Origin: Gracilibacillus oryzae
Lineage (GTDB): Bacteria > Bacillota > Bacilli > Bacillales > Amphibacillaceae
DNA: 64,000 nucleotides
Reading direction: 5' to 3'
Assembly (NCBI RefSeq): GCF_009498735.1
Contig: NZ_ML762430.1
Span: 151,135 to 215,134, forward strand
Position 1 is the first letter of the stretch. Each line of letters opens with the position of its first letter. Shown in pieces: positions 1-11,096 of the stretch. Position numbers and translations under genes: made by a program. The notes beneath the pieces were generated by a model that made no database searches, was not told the DNA's origin, and saw only the letters and a program-made list of their open reading frames with translations.

Positions 1-684
1 GTATCAGGTGAAGGGGTTCAGCAGGCGCTATTGAAAATTTTGGAAGGTACGGTAGCAAGTGTGCCTCCACAAGGTGGACGTAAGCATCCACATCAGGAAT
101 TCATTCAAATCGATACAACCAATATCCTGTTTATTTGTGGTGGAGCGTTTGATGGAATTGAACAAATTATTAAACGCCGACTTGGTAAGAAAGTGATTGG
201 TTTCGGATCTGAATCTGATAATCAGGAATTAGATAAAGCAACACTATTATCGAAAGTGCTGCCAGAAGATTTATTACGCTTTGGCTTAATTCCAGAATTT
301 ATCGGTCGTCTTCCTGTAATCGGAAGCTTAGAGCCACTTGATGAGTCTGCATTGATTCAGATTTTAACAAAACCGAAAAATGCCTTAGTAAAACAATATA
401 ATAAATTGTTTGATATGGATAATGTGGAACTGGAATTTGAAGAAGAAGCATGGAGAGAAATTGCGAAAAAAGCAATCGAACGTAAGACAGGAGCGCGTGG
501 TTTACGTTCAATCCTTGAAGGCCTTATGTTAGATGTAATGTTTGAACTTCCGTCTCGTGACGATATTCAAAAATGTATCGTGACGAAAGAAACAGTTATT
601 AACGAAAATGGCCGGCCAAAATTAGTTCATCATGATGGTACAGTCCTTGAAGAAGGAAAGCAAACGCCAAGAGAAAGTGCATAA
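1..684 (+). CDS. clpX: ClpX, ATP-dependent Clp protease ATPase subunit (3' part only)
   Basis: The reading frame is open from base 1, so the gene begins upstream of the window. The visible 227 residues are the C-terminal half of the AAA+ unfoldase that feeds tagged substrates to ClpP in the cytoplasm. They show the GGRKH pore-loop segment near the start, the IGF loop that docks on ClpP (VIGFGS, about residues 64-69 of the fragment), the [13 protein letters not shown] segment and the sensor-2 GARGLRS motif. The N-terminal zinc-binding domain and Walker A lie outside. The gene ends at a strong terminator. In B. subtilis the next genes are lonB and lonA; here lonA follows directly. Confidence 0.97.
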   Translation, partial: VSGEGVQQALLKILEGTVASVPPQGGRKHPHQEFIQIDTTNILFICGGAFDGIEQIIKRRLGKKVIGFGSESDNQELDKATLLSKVLPEDLLRFGLIPEFIGRLPVIGSLEPLDESALIQILTKPKNALVKQYNKLFDMDNVELEFEEEAWREIAKKAIERKTGARGLRSILEGLMLDVMFELPSRDDIQKCIVTKETVINENGRPKLVHHDGTVLEEGKQTPRESA

Positions 685-698
685 TGATAAGAAATCAG

Positions 699-730
699 GA
701 ATCCCTTGTGTACAACAAGGGATTCTTTTA
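699..730 (+). terminator. Intrinsic terminator of clpX
   Basis: A perfect 11-bp stem (699-709 with 715-725) with a 5-nt loop is followed by a T-rich tract. It sits 15 bases after the clpX stop and separates clpX from lonA transcription. Confidence 0.9.
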
Positions 731-889
731 TACTATATTTCAAAAGCATGTGTTGAATATGGGAATTTGGTAAATATATAAATAAAGAAGCAATTTTTTA
801 ACCAAACATACTTAACGATTTACAAAAAACAGTATTTTCTTTAAACTTATTTAAAAAGCGATACAAATTTCCCACGAAATACGGAATTT

Positions 890-918
890 TTGATTAGGAT
901 GAACTGTGCGCCTATTAT
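890..918 (+). promoter_or_regulatory. Probable SigA promoter of lonA
   Basis: TTGATT (890-895), a 17-bp spacer and TATTAT (913-918) lie 72 bases upstream of lonA in the 260-bp gap after clpX. The rest of that gap (731-889) is AT-rich and shows no gene. No CIRCE element or CtsR heptad operator was seen. Confidence 0.6.
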
Positions 919-990
919 TTTCTAATGGATGAAATATAGGATAAAATATGCATAGAATGGAACTGCTAGGAATATTGTTGGAGGTGCCAA

Positions 991-3324
991 ATGACAGAAA
1001 CAAACTTTATACATATACCTTTACTGCCACTGAGAGGTTTAATTGTCTTCCCTGGAATGGTGATTCATTTAGATGTTGGCCGGGAGAAGTCCATCCAGTC
1101 ATTGGAGAAGGCGATGATGAATGATCAACAAATCTTCTTGGCAGCACAAAAAGAAAGTGCCATTGATGAACCAGATGTAAAGGATATCCATCATTTAGGG
1201 ACAATTGCAAAAGTAAATCAAATGTTGAAATTGCCTAATGGTACGATGCGAGTATTAGTGGAAGGTATACAGCGTGCACAGATTAAAAAGTTTATCAATA
1301 AGAAAAAACAATTTTTTGTAGAGATTGAGCGGCTGGAAGATGAGCATGATGACCTGCAAGAAGAAGAAGCACTTATGCGGACATTACTTGCTCAATTTGA
1401 GAATTATTCACGTATTTCAAAAAAAGTAACAAAAGAAACATTAGCAAGTGTTATTGATATAGAGGATCCATCTCGCTTTTCTGATGTTATAGCTTCCCAT
1501 GTGACACTGAAGATGTCTGATAAACAAAGTGTGTTGGAAACCGTTAATGTAAATGACCGATTGAATAAATTACTGGATATCCTTTCTAATGAAAAAGAAG
1601 TTTTGGAATTAGAACGAAAAATCGGGCAGCGTGTAAAGAAGTCAATGGAAGATACCCAAAAAGAATATTATTTAAGGGAACAAATGAAAGCAATCCAGAA
1701 AGAACTTGGAGACAAGGATGGCAGAACAGGTGAAATTGCTGAATTGAAGCAGCAATTAGTAGAAAAGGATTTACCTGAGCGGATTCAAGAAGTTGCATTG
1801 AAAGAATTAAGCCGTTATGAGCGAGTGCCGCAAAGTTCTGCGGAAAGTTCGGTTATTCGAAATTATCTTGACTGGATAATTGCACTGCCATGGAAGGAAG
1901 AAACAGAAGACAACCTGAATGTGCAGCATGCGGAAAAGGTTTTGAATGAAGACCATTATGGGTTAGAAAAGGTAAAAGAGCGTGTATTGGAATATTTAGC
2001 TGTTCAGCAGTTAACCAAATCGTTAAAAGGGCCTATTCTCTGTTTAGCAGGACCACCAGGTGTTGGGAAAACTTCATTAGCAAGATCAATTGCACGATCC
2101 ATAAACCGTAACTTTGTCCGAATTTCACTCGGTGGTGTAAGAGATGAGGCTGAGATAAGAGGACACAGACGGACATATGTCGGTGCAATGCCTGGTCGGA
2201 TTATGCAAGGGATGAAGAAAGCAAAAACAACTAACCCTGTCTTTTTATTAGATGAAATAGATAAAATGTCCAATGACTTCCGTGGTGATCCATCTGCAGC
2301 GATGTTAGAAGTGCTGGACCCTGAGCAGAACAATACATTCAGTGATCATTATTTAGAAGAAACATATGATTTATCTAATGTTATGTTTATTGCAACTGCC
2401 AATAACTTAGCAACAGTGCCGAGGCCGTTACTTGACCGAATGGAAATTATAAATATAGCTGGATATACAGAACACGAAAAAATGCATATTGCAAAAGAAC
2501 ACCTTTTACCAAAACAAATGAAAGAAAACGGTTTGAAAAAGGGTAACCTTCAAGTCCGTGATGAAGCATTATTAAAGTTAATCCGTTTATATACAAGAGA
2601 AGCGGGAGTGCGTGGACTGGAACGCCAATTAGCTTCTGTATGCAGGAAGGCTGCCAAAATTATTGTTTCACAAGAGAAGCAGCGTGTCGTTGTGACAGAA
2701 AAACAACTGGAAACAATATTAGGAAAACCAAAATTCCGCTATGGACTGATGGAAGAAGAAAATCAGGTTGGTGCAGCGACTGGATTAGCTTACACGTCAG
2801 CTGGCGGAGATATCTTATCTATTGAGGTAAGCCTGGCAAAAGGGAAAGGTAAGTTAACCTTGACTGGTAAACTTGGAGATGTAATGAAAGAATCTGCTCA
2901 AGCAGCATTCAGTTATATTCGCTCACGTGCAGACGAACTGAAAATCGATCCGAATTTCAATGAAAATTATGATATTCATATCCATGTTCCAGAAGGTGCA
3001 ACACCAAAAGATGGTCCTTCTGCAGGAATAACAATGGCGACAGCATTAGTATCTGCACTAACTGGACGACCTGTTCGCAAAGAAGTTGGCATGACAGGAG
3101 AAATAACGTTAAGAGGCAGGGTATTGCCAATCGGCGGGTTAAAAGAAAAGTCACTAAGTGCCCATAGAGCAGGTATTACAACTATTATTATCCCGGCAGA
3201 TAATGAAAAAGACCTTGAGGATATACCAGATACTGTTCGAGAGCAATTAACATTCATTCCAGTAGACCATTTAGACAAAGTGTTACAATATGCATTACTG
3301 GAGGGAAAAAATGAAGGTAAATAA
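991..3324 (+). CDS. lonA: LonA, ATP-dependent serine protease
   Basis: This 777-residue cytoplasmic protease degrades misfolded and regulatory proteins. The N-terminal substrate-binding domain (about 1-210) is followed by a coiled linker, the AAA+ module with Walker A GPPGVGKT (354-361), and the C-terminal protease domain. The catalytic dyad is Ser677 in PKDGPSAG and Lys720 in GGLKEK, spaced 43 residues apart as in the family. ATG is chosen because GGAGGTG stands six bases upstream. The gene overlaps ysxC by 14 bases, as in B. subtilis where the two are co-transcribed. Length is normal for Bacillus LonA. Confidence 0.98.
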   Translation: MTETNFIHIPLLPLRGLIVFPGMVIHLDVGREKSIQSLEKAMMNDQQIFLAAQKESAIDEPDVKDIHHLGTIAKVNQMLKLPNGTMRVLVEGIQRAQIKKFINKKKQFFVEIERLEDEHDDLQEEEALMRTLLAQFENYSRISKKVTKETLASVIDIEDPSRFSDVIASHVTLKMSDKQSVLETVNVNDRLNKLLDILSNEKEVLELERKIGQRVKKSMEDTQKEYYLREQMKAIQKELGDKDGRTGEIAELKQQLVEKDLPERIQEVALKELSRYERVPQSSAESSVIRNYLDWIIALPWKEETEDNLNVQHAEKVLNEDHYGLEKVKERVLEYLAVQQLTKSLKGPILCLAGPPGVGKTSLARSIARSINRNFVRISLGGVRDEAEIRGHRRTYVGAMPGRIMQGMKKAKTTNPVFLLDEIDKMSNDFRGDPSAAMLEVLDPEQNNTFSDHYLEETYDLSNVMFIATANNLATVPRPLLDRMEIINIAGYTEHEKMHIAKEHLLPKQMKENGLKKGNLQVRDEALLKLIRLYTREAGVRGLERQLASVCRKAAKIIVSQEKQRVVVTEKQLETILGKPKFRYGLMEEENQVGAATGLAYTSAGGDILSIEVSLAKGKGKLTLTGKLGDVMKESAQAAFSYIRSRADELKIDPNFNENYDIHIHVPEGATPKDGPSAGITMATALVSALTGRPVRKEVGMTGEITLRGRVLPIGGLKEKSLSAHRAGITTIIIPADNEKDLEDIPDTVREQLTFIPVDHLDKVLQYALLEGKNEGK

Positions 3325-3895
3325 AGCAGAGATAGTCATCAGTGCTGTCTCACAAAAACAATATCCAAACGACCAGTTACCGGAAATTGCGTTAGCTGGT
3401 CGTTCCAATGTAGGAAAATCATCGTTTATTAACAAACTAATCAACCGAAAAAACCTGGCAAGAACTTCTTCTAAACCTGGAAAGACCCAAACACTTAATT
3501 TTTATTTAATTAATGAGCTTTTTTATTTTGTCGACGTACCAGGTTATGGTTATGCGAAAGTATCGAAGAAGGAACGGGAAAAATGGGGAAAAATGATGGA
3601 AGAATATTTTTCTACAAGGGAAAATCTTAAGGTTACAGCACTTATAGTTGATATTAGACATAAACCATCGGAAGATGATGTAATGATGTATAATTTTCTT
3701 AAACATTATGAGTTACCTGTATTGGTCATCGCAACAAAGTTAGACAAAATTCCGAAGAACAAAAAAGGGACACATATCAAAAGAGTGATCGATACGTTAG
3801 AGATGGATCCTGATGATACATTAATTCCTTTCTCGTCTGAAACAAGTGAAGGAAAAGAAGATGTCTGGCATTTTATTGATCAAATAGTGAAATAA
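3311..3895 (+). CDS. ysxC: YsxC/EngB, ribosome-biogenesis GTPase
   Basis: A 194-residue TRAFAC-class GTPase needed for assembly of the 50S subunit. G1 is GRSNVGKS (30-37), the G2 region is KPGKTQT, G3 is DVPGYG, and G4 is TKLDK. An in-frame start codon lies upstream at 3290, but ATG 3311 has the ribosome-binding site (GGAGGG at 3300-3305) and begins where homologues begin. Translation starts inside the lonA end, which suggests coupling. A terminator follows at once, so the lonA-ysxC unit ends here. Confidence 0.95.
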   Translation: MKVNKAEIVISAVSQKQYPNDQLPEIALAGRSNVGKSSFINKLINRKNLARTSSKPGKTQTLNFYLINELFYFVDVPGYGYAKVSKKEREKWGKMMEEYFSTRENLKVTALIVDIRHKPSEDDVMMYNFLKHYELPVLVIATKLDKIPKNKKGTHIKRVIDTLEMDPDDTLIPFSSETSEGKEDVWHFIDQIVK

Positions 3896-3899
3896 TAAA

Positions 3900-3934
3900 A
3901 ACCTGGCCGCAGCTTTTGCGGGCAGGTTTTTTTA
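3900..3934 (+). terminator. Intrinsic terminator of lonA-ysxC
   Basis: A 12-bp stem with one mismatch (3900-3911 with 3917-3928), a 5-nt loop and a run of T. The convergent gene at 3971 may also use it from the other strand. Confidence 0.85.
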
Positions 3935-3970
3935 ATTAATCTGAGTGCCTTTATAATGTACTTGGATTAA

Positions 3971-4450
3971 TTATTTCCGTTTTATTAATAAATAAGCTCC
4001 TAATCCAATCAAAACGACTGGCCAGAATTTTTCGATCCAGCTCATCAGCTCATGAATCCATACAAACCAGCCTGGCTGATTATCAACAAACATGGCAAAT
4101 ATGGAAATAGCCAGTAAAACAATTCCAGGAATGATGCCTTGTTTTGTTTTTGCAAAGCGAAGTAAGAAAGCAATGGAAATAATGAGTGTGTACATGCCCC
4201 AGTGATCAATCCAGAAAGAATAGTGATTTAAGCCATGAAAATGGATACCGAGCCCCAGTAAGACAACACCAGGAAAAATGCTCTTCTCTTCTTTACCAGA
4301 AAAAGAATTGATTAAAAATGCGGCACCAATTAATATTAATAAGGTAGGCCAAGAATAGAAATCAGTCAGTATCGGGAGCTGTAATTCACGCAGCAAAAAA
4401 AAGAGCCCGATACCTATAAGTAAATAGGCCAACAAACTGTTTTTTTTCAT
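3971..4450 (-). CDS. Small integral membrane protein, LiaI/LiaF-type transmembrane repeat
   Basis: A 159-residue hydrophobic protein with about six or seven membrane segments in two similar halves (LLIGIGLFFLL... and VVLIGLGAYLLIKRK). This resembles the LiaI-LiaF-like transmembrane domain found in cell-envelope stress proteins of Firmicutes. No soluble domain is present. A good Shine-Dalgarno (AGAGGAGA) precedes the ATG on the minus strand. It is absent from this place in B. subtilis and is transcribed against ysxC and away from hemA. The precise role is unknown; the family link is by pattern, not alignment. Confidence 0.7.
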   Translation of the reverse strand: MKKNSLLAYLLIGIGLFFLLRELQLPILTDFYSWPTLLILIGAAFLINSFSGKEEKSIFPGVVLLGLGIHFHGLNHYSFWIDHWGMYTLIISIAFLLRFAKTKQGIIPGIVLLAISIFAMFVDNQPGWFVWIHELMSWIEKFWPVVLIGLGAYLLIKRK

Positions 4451-4677
4451 CCTGTATCTCCTCTAGATTAAAATAATTATTATGTTATATTGATTACTTG
4501 AATAAATAATGGGAATATGATAAAGTAACTATGTTATAAAAGAAATAAAGATAATTCTTCATTATTTTAACACAACTTTAGAACGACTGTTCATAAAATG
4601 ATCACGATTTAACAAAGAAAACATGTTATAATATAGATACAAAGCGTGTTAGGCTTTTGTTTTTGGGGGTAGATATT

Positions 4678-6030
4678 GTGCATATCATAACAGCAGGGAT
4701 AAATTATAGAACAGCGCCTGTTGAAGTGAGGGAAATGCTAGCTTTCCGTGAGGATACACTTGTAGAAGCAATGACAGAGTTGCAAGGCCGTAAAAGCGTT
4801 TTAGAAAATGTCATTCTTTCTACATGTAATCGTACAGAAATCTATGCAGTAGTTGATCAGCTTCATACAGGTCGTTATTTTTTAAAACAGTTTTTAGCAG
4901 ATTGGTTTGGAATAGAGAAAGATGTGTTCGTACCACATTTAATTATTTATGAAAATGAAGCAGCTGTCGAGCATTTATTTCGAGTTAGTTGTGGCTTAGA
5001 GTCCATGATTATGGGTGAGACTCAGATATTGGGCCAAGTGAAAACGGCTTTTTTCGAAGCCCAATCAACTGGTGTTACTGGTACCATCTTAAACGAATTG
5101 TTTAAGCAAGCGATTACGATCGGAAAAAGAAGCCAAAGAGAAACAGATATAAATGAAAATGCTGTATCGGTAAGTTATGCTGCAGTAGAACTAGCCAGGA
5201 AAATCTTTGCAAATCTAAATGATAAGCATGTTGCCATCATTGGAGCAGGAAAAATGGGCGAATTAGCTGCAAAAAACTTGTTCGGATCTGGTGTTAATCA
5301 AGTAACAGTCGTAAACAGAACAATGGAAAAAGCTGTTCAGTTAGCAGCACAATTTAATGGTGTTGCGAAATCGACAGAAGAACTTGATGAAACATTAATC
5401 CATGCAGATATTGTGATAAGTTCAACCGGATCAGATAATTTCATTATTACAAAAGAAAAATATAAGCAAATTGAAAAGAAACGAAAAGGCAGACCATTGT
5501 TCTTAGTGGATATTGCGGTACCTCGAGATCTTGATCCAGGTTTGGCTGACCTGGATAATGTGTTCTTATACGATATTGATGACCTGCAAACAGTTGTTGA
5601 TGCAAATCTGGAAGCTAGAAAAGAAGCAGCTGAAGAGATAGAAATCTGGATTGAAGCAGAGATCGTTTCATTTAACACATGGTTACAAACGTTAGGGGTT
5701 GTTCCAATAATTACTGCCTTAAGAGAACAGGCACTTTCCATTCAACAAGATACAATGAAAAGTATTGAGCGCAAAATGCCTAACTTAACAGAACGTGAAC
5801 GAAAAGTACTCAATAAACACACGAAAAGTATTGTCAACCAGATGTTGAAACAGCCGATCCTGCAAGCAAAAGAATTGGCAGGCCAAAAAGATGCAGATGA
5901 GGCTCTAACGTTATTTAAAAAGATTTTTGATTTAGAAGATAAAGTGGAGAACAGTACAGATAAAATTGTTTCTTTTGAGAAATCAAATGAAAAAGCTTAT
6001 CGTAAATTACAAAATGTTTCTACACGATAA
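4678..6030 (+). CDS. hemA: HemA, glutamyl-tRNA reductase
   Basis: First committed enzyme of C5-pathway tetrapyrrole synthesis: reduces glutamyl-tRNA(Glu) to glutamate-1-semialdehyde with NADPH. With the GTG start at 4678 the protein has 450 residues. The nucleophilic Cys is then residue 50 in STCNRTEIY, exactly the family position. The NADPH-binding GAGKMGE motif follows near residue 190 and a helical dimerisation domain ends the protein. An upstream TTG (4657) is in frame, but the Shine-Dalgarno GGGGGTAG lies between the two starts and fits the GTG. It heads hemAXCDBL. A TATAAT lies at 4627-4632 without a clear -35. Confidence 0.96.
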   Translation: MHIITAGINYRTAPVEVREMLAFREDTLVEAMTELQGRKSVLENVILSTCNRTEIYAVVDQLHTGRYFLKQFLADWFGIEKDVFVPHLIIYENEAAVEHLFRVSCGLESMIMGETQILGQVKTAFFEAQSTGVTGTILNELFKQAITIGKRSQRETDINENAVSVSYAAVELARKIFANLNDKHVAIIGAGKMGELAAKNLFGSGVNQVTVVNRTMEKAVQLAAQFNGVAKSTEELDETLIHADIVISSTGSDNFIITKEKYKQIEKKRKGRPLFLVDIAVPRDLDPGLADLDNVFLYDIDDLQTVVDANLEARKEAAEEIEIWIEAEIVSFNTWLQTLGVVPIITALREQALSIQQDTMKSIERKMPNLTERERKVLNKHTKSIVNQMLKQPILQAKELAGQKDADEALTLFKKIFDLEDKVENSTDKIVSFEKSNEKAYRKLQNVSTR

Positions 6031-6045
6031 AAGGATGATTCCTTT

Positions 6046-6864
6046 ATGGTTCTGGAAAGATTGCTTCATGAGAGCATGCTCCTTTTGTATGCTGTAAGTG
6101 TTATTTTTTACTTTATAGATTTTCTATTTCACAACCGGAAAGCGAACAAAATCGCTTTCTGGTTCCTTGCTATGGTTTGGGTTCTTCAAACCATTTTTTT
6201 ATTAATCGAAATTGTGGAGACATCTTCTTTACCAATACAGACATTTAATGACGGGTTATATACCTATGCCTGGATTGTTGTGACACTTTCATTAATGATT
6301 CACCGCTTTTTTAAACTGGAATTTTTCATGTTTTTTATGAGTGTTTTTGGATTTTTAGTGATGTTAATCCATTCACTTCATTCAGTAAAATTGACCGATT
6401 CTGCTCAGATTCCCAGAATGCTGAATGAATTGCTGTATGCTCATATTGTACTGGCTTTGGTTTCCTATGGGCTTTTTACAATCTCTTTTGTGCTTGCCTG
6501 TTTGTATTTTACCCAATATAAATTTTTGAAAGCGAAAAAAGGGTATAAATGGTTAAGGAGATTTCAGGATCTGGAAGGTTTGGAGAGAAGAGCATTCCAC
6601 TTAATTGTTTTGGCTGAACCTACCTTATTGCTGTCGATTATATTAGGAGTGGTATGGGCATATATGACAAACGCCACCTTCTATTGGGGTGACAGTAAAA
6701 CGGTCGGTTCCATTCTTGTTTTTATTATCTATGCAATGTATTTATACAATCGAACTCGAGGAAACTATAGAGGGAAACCAATTTTGTTATTAAATGTCAT
6801 TGCATTTTGTTTCTTGCTAGTTAATTTTTTCTTATTTAATACATTGTCAAATTTCCATCTTTAG
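6046..6864 (+). CDS. hemX: HemX, cytochrome c assembly-like membrane protein
   Basis: A 272-residue integral membrane protein with about eight predicted helices, placed between hemA and hemC as in all Bacillus hem operons. It belongs to the CcmC/CcsA-like cytochrome c assembly family. In B. subtilis HemX lowers the steady-state level of HemA, so it acts as a feedback element rather than an enzyme. The start follows AAGGATG, 15 bases after hemA. Confidence 0.92.
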   Translation: MVLERLLHESMLLLYAVSVIFYFIDFLFHNRKANKIAFWFLAMVWVLQTIFLLIEIVETSSLPIQTFNDGLYTYAWIVVTLSLMIHRFFKLEFFMFFMSVFGFLVMLIHSLHSVKLTDSAQIPRMLNELLYAHIVLALVSYGLFTISFVLACLYFTQYKFLKAKKGYKWLRRFQDLEGLERRAFHLIVLAEPTLLLSIILGVVWAYMTNATFYWGDSKTVGSILVFIIYAMYLYNRTRGNYRGKPILLLNVIAFCFLLVNFFLFNTLSNFHL

Positions 6865-6885
6865 ACACAGAAAGGGGCAAATATT

Positions 6886-7821
6886 GTGCGTAAAATTGTT
6901 GTAGGCTCTAGACGCAGTAATTTAGCTTTAACTCAGTCAGAGTGGGTGATTGAGCAGCTAAAGAAACATACAGGGGATAAATATTCATTCGAAATAAAGA
7001 AAATAGTGACAAAGGGTGATCAAATTCTCAATGTGACCTTGTCCAAGGTTGGCGGGAAAGGTCTGTTTGTAAAAGAAATAGAACAAGCAATGTATGAGAA
7101 GGAGATCGACTTTGCTGTGCATAGTATGAAAGATATGCCTGCAGTCATGCCAGATGGACTTATTATAGGTTCTATTCCCGTTCGTGAAGATCACCGTGAT
7201 GCTTTTATTTCCAAGGATCACATCAAGTTAGCTGATTTACCAAGCGGTGCTGTTGTAGGAACAAGCAGCCTTCGTCGCGGTTCACAGATCCTGGCGGAAC
7301 GACCTGATCTAGAAATTCAATGGATTCGTGGAAATATTGAAACACGTCTTAGAAAATTAAAAGAAGAGAATTATGATGCGATTATTCTAGCAGCTGCCGG
7401 AATGAAGCGGATGGGCTGGAGTGAAGACATTATCACACAATATTTAGAACCCGATATTTGTGTTCCTGCTGTAGGTCAAGGTGCACTCGCAATTGAATGC
7501 AGAGAAGATGATCATGAGTTAATCGAGCTTCTGCAGAAAATCAATCATCATTATACGGAACGTACGGTAACAGCGGAAAGAACTTTTTTACATCTGCTAA
7601 ACGGTGGATGCCAAGTACCTATTGGCGGATATGCTTATTTAGAGGAAGATGAGATTGTGTTAACTGCTCTGGTGGCGAGTGGGGACGGCAAAACAGTTCT
7701 TAAAGAAATCGTGCGTGGAACAGATCCTGTTACAGTTGGCCGAGAAGCCGCGGAGAAAATGCAGGCTAAAGGAGCTCAAGAGTTAGTCGATAAAGCTCGT
7801 GAAGAGAATGAACAAGAATGA
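6886..7821 (+). CDS. hemC: HemC, porphobilinogen deaminase (hydroxymethylbilane synthase)
   Basis: Polymerises four porphobilinogens into hydroxymethylbilane. The 311-residue protein starts at GTG after AGGGGC. It begins with the family sequence [14 protein letters not shown], carries the substrate-binding Arg patch ([10 protein letters not shown]) and the cofactor-attachment Cys242 in [10 protein letters not shown], which holds the dipyrromethane. The stop overlaps the hemD start by four bases (ATGA), so hemD is translationally coupled. Confidence 0.97.
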   Translation: MRKIVVGSRRSNLALTQSEWVIEQLKKHTGDKYSFEIKKIVTKGDQILNVTLSKVGGKGLFVKEIEQAMYEKEIDFAVHSMKDMPAVMPDGLIIGSIPVREDHRDAFISKDHIKLADLPSGAVVGTSSLRRGSQILAERPDLEIQWIRGNIETRLRKLKEENYDAIILAAAGMKRMGWSEDIITQYLEPDICVPAVGQGALAIECREDDHELIELLQKINHHYTERTVTAERTFLHLLNGGCQVPIGGYAYLEEDEIVLTALVASGDGKTVLKEIVRGTDPVTVGREAAEKMQAKGAQELVDKAREENEQE

Positions 7822-8603
7822 TTGAACCGTTAAAAGGCCAGCGAATCCTGATTACAAGGGAAATACAACAGGCAAAACCGCTGGCAAAGCTTGTAGAGTT
7901 TTATGGCGGAACTGCCTGTATCGCTCCACTTCTCCGGTTTGAGCCAATCATAACAAATGATACAAATGATAAATTAAACCAACTGCAGGACAATTCCAAA
8001 TGGCTTTTTTTCACAAGCAGCAATACGGTACGATTATTTGAAAACTACAGGGAAAAACTTGAAATTACCATCAACCTGAAAATCGCTTCCGTTGGGGAAA
8101 AAACTTCGCTTGCATTGAGAAACTATGGTTACTCTGTTGATTTTGAACCAACTGTTTACAGCGGGACCGCAATGGCGAAAGAATTTATTGCGGAATATGG
8201 CAAGGATCAGCAAGTAACCATCGTTTGCGGCGAAAGTGCCAGAGAGGAAATTCCGCAAATTTTATCAGAAAATAGTGTTTCTTTTGATAAATTAGTCATT
8301 TATCGTACAATAGAAAATGGAAAGTCAAAAGACATTTTGCATAATCATTTGGTGAAAGGTGTGGATGCCTGTTTATTTACAAGCCCATCTACTGTAAAAG
8401 CATTTGTTCATTTTTCCGGAATGGACCTGCTCAGAAAAGTGAAGGCTGGTACAGTTTGTGTGGCGATTGGGAAAACAACGGCCGATGCATTAAAAAAAGA
8501 ACAATTTGCCCATGTGATTTATCCAGAAAAATACACAACAGAAGCAATGGTTGCTGCATTGATTGACTATAAAAAGGACGGTGAAGAAGATGACAGAGTT
8601 TAA
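7818..8603 (+). CDS. hemD: HemD, uroporphyrinogen-III synthase
   Basis: Closes and inverts ring D of hydroxymethylbilane to give uroporphyrinogen III. The 261-residue protein has the two-lobed HemD fold pattern: N-terminal ILITRE..., the [11 protein letters not shown] segment near 70, and a C-terminal [13 protein letters not shown] segment with the conserved Ser/Thr cluster. HemD sequences are very variable, so position between hemC and hemB is strong supporting evidence. The end overlaps hemB by 14 bases. Confidence 0.94.
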   Translation: MIEPLKGQRILITREIQQAKPLAKLVEFYGGTACIAPLLRFEPIITNDTNDKLNQLQDNSKWLFFTSSNTVRLFENYREKLEITINLKIASVGEKTSLALRNYGYSVDFEPTVYSGTAMAKEFIAEYGKDQQVTIVCGESAREEIPQILSENSVSFDKLVIYRTIENGKSKDILHNHLVKGVDACLFTSPSTVKAFVHFSGMDLLRKVKAGTVCVAIGKTTADALKKEQFAHVIYPEKYTTEAMVAALIDYKKDGEEDDRV

Positions 8604-9564
8604 GCGTCATCGAAGATTAAGAAACTCCGCTGGAATGCGTGCAATTGTGCGGGAGACAGAATTAAAAACAGCTGATTTAGTTTATCCGTTGTTTGTCGTT
8701 GAAGGAGATCATATTAAGAATGAAGTAAGCTCAATGCCAGGAGTTTACCAAATTTCATTAGATTACTTAGAGGAAGAAATAGACGAGTTGCTCAAGCTTG
8801 GTATTCCGTCTGTTCTCTTATTTGGTATCCCAGAAGAAAAAGATGAAGCAGGTTCGGGTGCATATGACCCAGAAGGAATTGTTCAAAAAGCAATACGCCA
8901 AATCAAACAGAAAACATCTGAATTGTTAGTAATTGCAGATACTTGTCTTTGTGAATACACTTCGCACGGCCACTGTGGTTTAATACATAATGGCGATGTG
9001 GACAATGATGCGTCATTACCACTTCATGTAAAAACGGCGGTAACACAAGCAGAGGCTGGTGCTGATATTATTGCGCCATCCAATATGATGGACGGCTTTG
9101 TTGCTGAAATTCGCCAGGGGTTGGATGAAGCAGGTTTTGCGCATATTCCTGTTATGTCTTATGCCGTAAAATATGCTTCAGCATTCTATGGCCCATTCCG
9201 TGATGCGGCGGACAGTACGCCACAATTTGGTGACAGAAAAACATACCAGATGGATCCTGCCAACCGATTAGAAGCAATGCGTGAAGCACAGTCAGATATC
9301 GAAGAAGGGGCTGATTTTCTGATTGTAAAACCAGCACTTTCCTATATGGACATCATTCGTGATGTGAAAAACAATCACCCTGTCCCTGTTGTTGCTTACA
9401 ATGTCAGTGGAGAATATTCCATGGTAAAAGCAGCAAGTTTAAATGGCTGGATTGATGAAAGAGCCATCGTATTGGAAAAATTAACTAGTATGAAACGCGC
9501 TGGTGCAGATATTATTATCACATATTTTGCAAAAGATGCAGCGAAATGGCTGCAAGAAAATTAA
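8590..9564 (+). CDS. hemB: HemB, delta-aminolevulinic acid dehydratase
   Basis: Condenses two 5-aminolevulinates into porphobilinogen. With the start at 8590 (324 residues) the two active-site lysines are Lys194 (YAVKYAS) and Lys247 (FLIVKPA), almost the same numbers as in E. coli. The zinc-binding cysteine motif [13 protein letters not shown] is present, so this is a zinc-type rather than magnesium-only enzyme. An in-frame start at 8563 would add nine basic residues inside hemD and lacks family support. Confidence 0.96.
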   Translation: MTEFKRHRRLRNSAGMRAIVRETELKTADLVYPLFVVEGDHIKNEVSSMPGVYQISLDYLEEEIDELLKLGIPSVLLFGIPEEKDEAGSGAYDPEGIVQKAIRQIKQKTSELLVIADTCLCEYTSHGHCGLIHNGDVDNDASLPLHVKTAVTQAEAGADIIAPSNMMDGFVAEIRQGLDEAGFAHIPVMSYAVKYASAFYGPFRDAADSTPQFGDRKTYQMDPANRLEAMREAQSDIEEGADFLIVKPALSYMDIIRDVKNNHPVPVVAYNVSGEYSMVKAASLNGWIDERAIVLEKLTSMKRAGADIIITYFAKDAAKWLQEN

Positions 9565-9582
9565 GAGGAGGGAACATGAGGA

Positions 9583-10875
9583 ATGGTAGCTAATCAAAAG
9601 TCAATTGATGCCTTTAAAGAATCAGTGAACTTACTGCCAGGTGGGGTTAATTCACCAGTCCGTGCTTTTAAATCGGTGGGGATGAATCCAATCTACATGG
9701 ATCATGGCAAAGGTTCGAAGATATATGATATTGATGGAAATGAGTATATTGATTATGTCTTAAGCTGGGGTCCATTAATTTTAGGACATGCAGATGATCG
9801 AGTAGTAACAAAGCTGAAAGAAGTAGCGGAGAAAGGGACGAGCTTTGGAGCCCCCACGTTGCTGGAAAATGAATTAGCCCAACTTGTAATTGATCGTGTA
9901 CCTTCCATTGAAATGGTCCGCATGGTGAACTCTGGAACAGAAGCCACGATGAGTGCACTAAGATTGGCGCGGGGCTATACAGGACGTAACAAAATTTTAA
10001 AATTTGAAGGGAATTACCATGGTCATGGTGACTCCTTATTAATCAAAGCAGGCTCTGGTGTGGCAACACTTGGTTTGCCTGACAGTCCCGGTGTACCAGA
10101 AAGTGTTGCCCGTCACACAATTACCGTTCCCTATAATGATATCGAAAGTGTACGATATGCATTTCGTGAATTTGGTGAAGATATTGCTGCCATTATTGTG
10201 GAACCTGTATCAGGGAATATGGGTGTTGTTCCGCCACAAGAAGGTTTTCTGCAGCAATTGCGTGAAATTACGAGCGAAAATGGTTCTTTGCTGATCTTTG
10301 ATGAAGTAATGACAGGTTTTCGCGTTGGATATCATTGTGCTCAGGGACACTTCGAAGTAACACCTGACCTGACTTGTTTAGGAAAAGTAATCGGTGGTGG
10401 TCTTCCAGTAGGTGCATATGGCGGAAAACGGGAAATTATGGAGCGAATTGCCCCTGTCGGCGATATTTATCAAGCAGGTACTCTATCGGGAAATCCGCTT
10501 GCGATGACAGCAGGTTTAGAGACATTAAAAGCAATGACGATAGAGGCTTACGAGTCGATCAGCCAAAAAGTAGACCGATTAGTAGAAGGCTATAGAGATG
10601 CGGCAGATAAACATGGGATCTCTTTACAAATTAACCGTGCGGGTTCCATGGTGGGAGTATTCTTTGCTGATACAGATGTAGTGAACTACGAAACGGCTTC
10701 TTCCTCTAATGTGGAGCGATTTGCATTATATTACCGAACAATGATTGAAGAAGGTGTCTTCCTGCCGCCATCCCAGTTTGAAGGATTATTCTTATCAACT
10801 GCACATACAGATGAAGATATCGAGAAAACGATTCAGGCAGCTGACAATTCATTTGCAAAAATAGCAGAAAAATAA
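9583..10875 (+). CDS. hemL: HemL, glutamate-1-semialdehyde 2,1-aminomutase
   Basis: Class III PLP-dependent aminomutase making 5-aminolevulinate, the step after HemA. The 430-residue protein begins as homologues do ([13 protein letters not shown] near 20-32) and binds PLP through Lys268 in CLGKVIGGG. The Shine-Dalgarno AGGAGGG (9566-9572) also precedes another ATG at 9576 in a different frame, which opens a five-codon ORF ending past the hemL start; see findings. It closes the hem operon, followed by a terminator. Confidence 0.96.
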   Translation: MVANQKSIDAFKESVNLLPGGVNSPVRAFKSVGMNPIYMDHGKGSKIYDIDGNEYIDYVLSWGPLILGHADDRVVTKLKEVAEKGTSFGAPTLLENELAQLVIDRVPSIEMVRMVNSGTEATMSALRLARGYTGRNKILKFEGNYHGHGDSLLIKAGSGVATLGLPDSPGVPESVARHTITVPYNDIESVRYAFREFGEDIAAIIVEPVSGNMGVVPPQEGFLQQLREITSENGSLLIFDEVMTGFRVGYHCAQGHFEVTPDLTCLGKVIGGGLPVGAYGGKREIMERIAPVGDIYQAGTLSGNPLAMTAGLETLKAMTIEAYESISQKVDRLVEGYRDAADKHGISLQINRAGSMVGVFFADTDVVNYETASSSNVERFALYYRTMIEEGVFLPPSQFEGLFLSTAHTDEDIEKTIQAADNSFAKIAEK

Positions 10876-10880
10876 TTCAC

Positions 10881-10918
10881 AGCTTGTTGATCTTGAAAAA
10901 GGTCGGCAAGCTTTTTTT
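10881..10918 (+). terminator. Intrinsic terminator of the hem operon
   Basis: A 12-bp stem with G-T pairs (10881-10892 with 10901-10912) is followed by seven T. A second weaker hairpin (CCAGGC/GCTTGG, about 10997-11015) plus T run lies downstream and may back it up. Confidence 0.85.
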
Positions 10919-11024
10919 GTTATTGGTAAGCTGTGTTCTAACCTCCTGACTGTTATTGATTTTCCGTTTTTCATTGAAAAATTGAAACTAAATGACCAGG
11001 CTGTGGCTGCTTGGCTTTTTTTAT

Positions 11025-11053
11025 ACATATTCCCTACCTTTGCCTCATATATT
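11025..11053 (+). promoter_or_regulatory. Probable SigE promoter of spoVID
   Basis: ACATATT (11025-11031), a 14-bp spacer and CATATATT (11046-11053) fit the mother-cell SigE pattern (KCATATT, 13-15 bp, CATACAAT). It lies 44 bases before the spoVID start codon, and SpoVID is SigE-dependent in B. subtilis. Confidence 0.65.
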
Positions 11054-11096
11054 TTAAAGAATGCTAGTTCGTTTGAACATAATGGAAGGGGGAACT

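Noticed and set aside
4600..4640. Possible PerR box at the hemA promoter (TTATAAT around 4626)
   Set aside because: Only one half fits the TTATAATNATTATAA pattern; the other half matches about three of seven bases.
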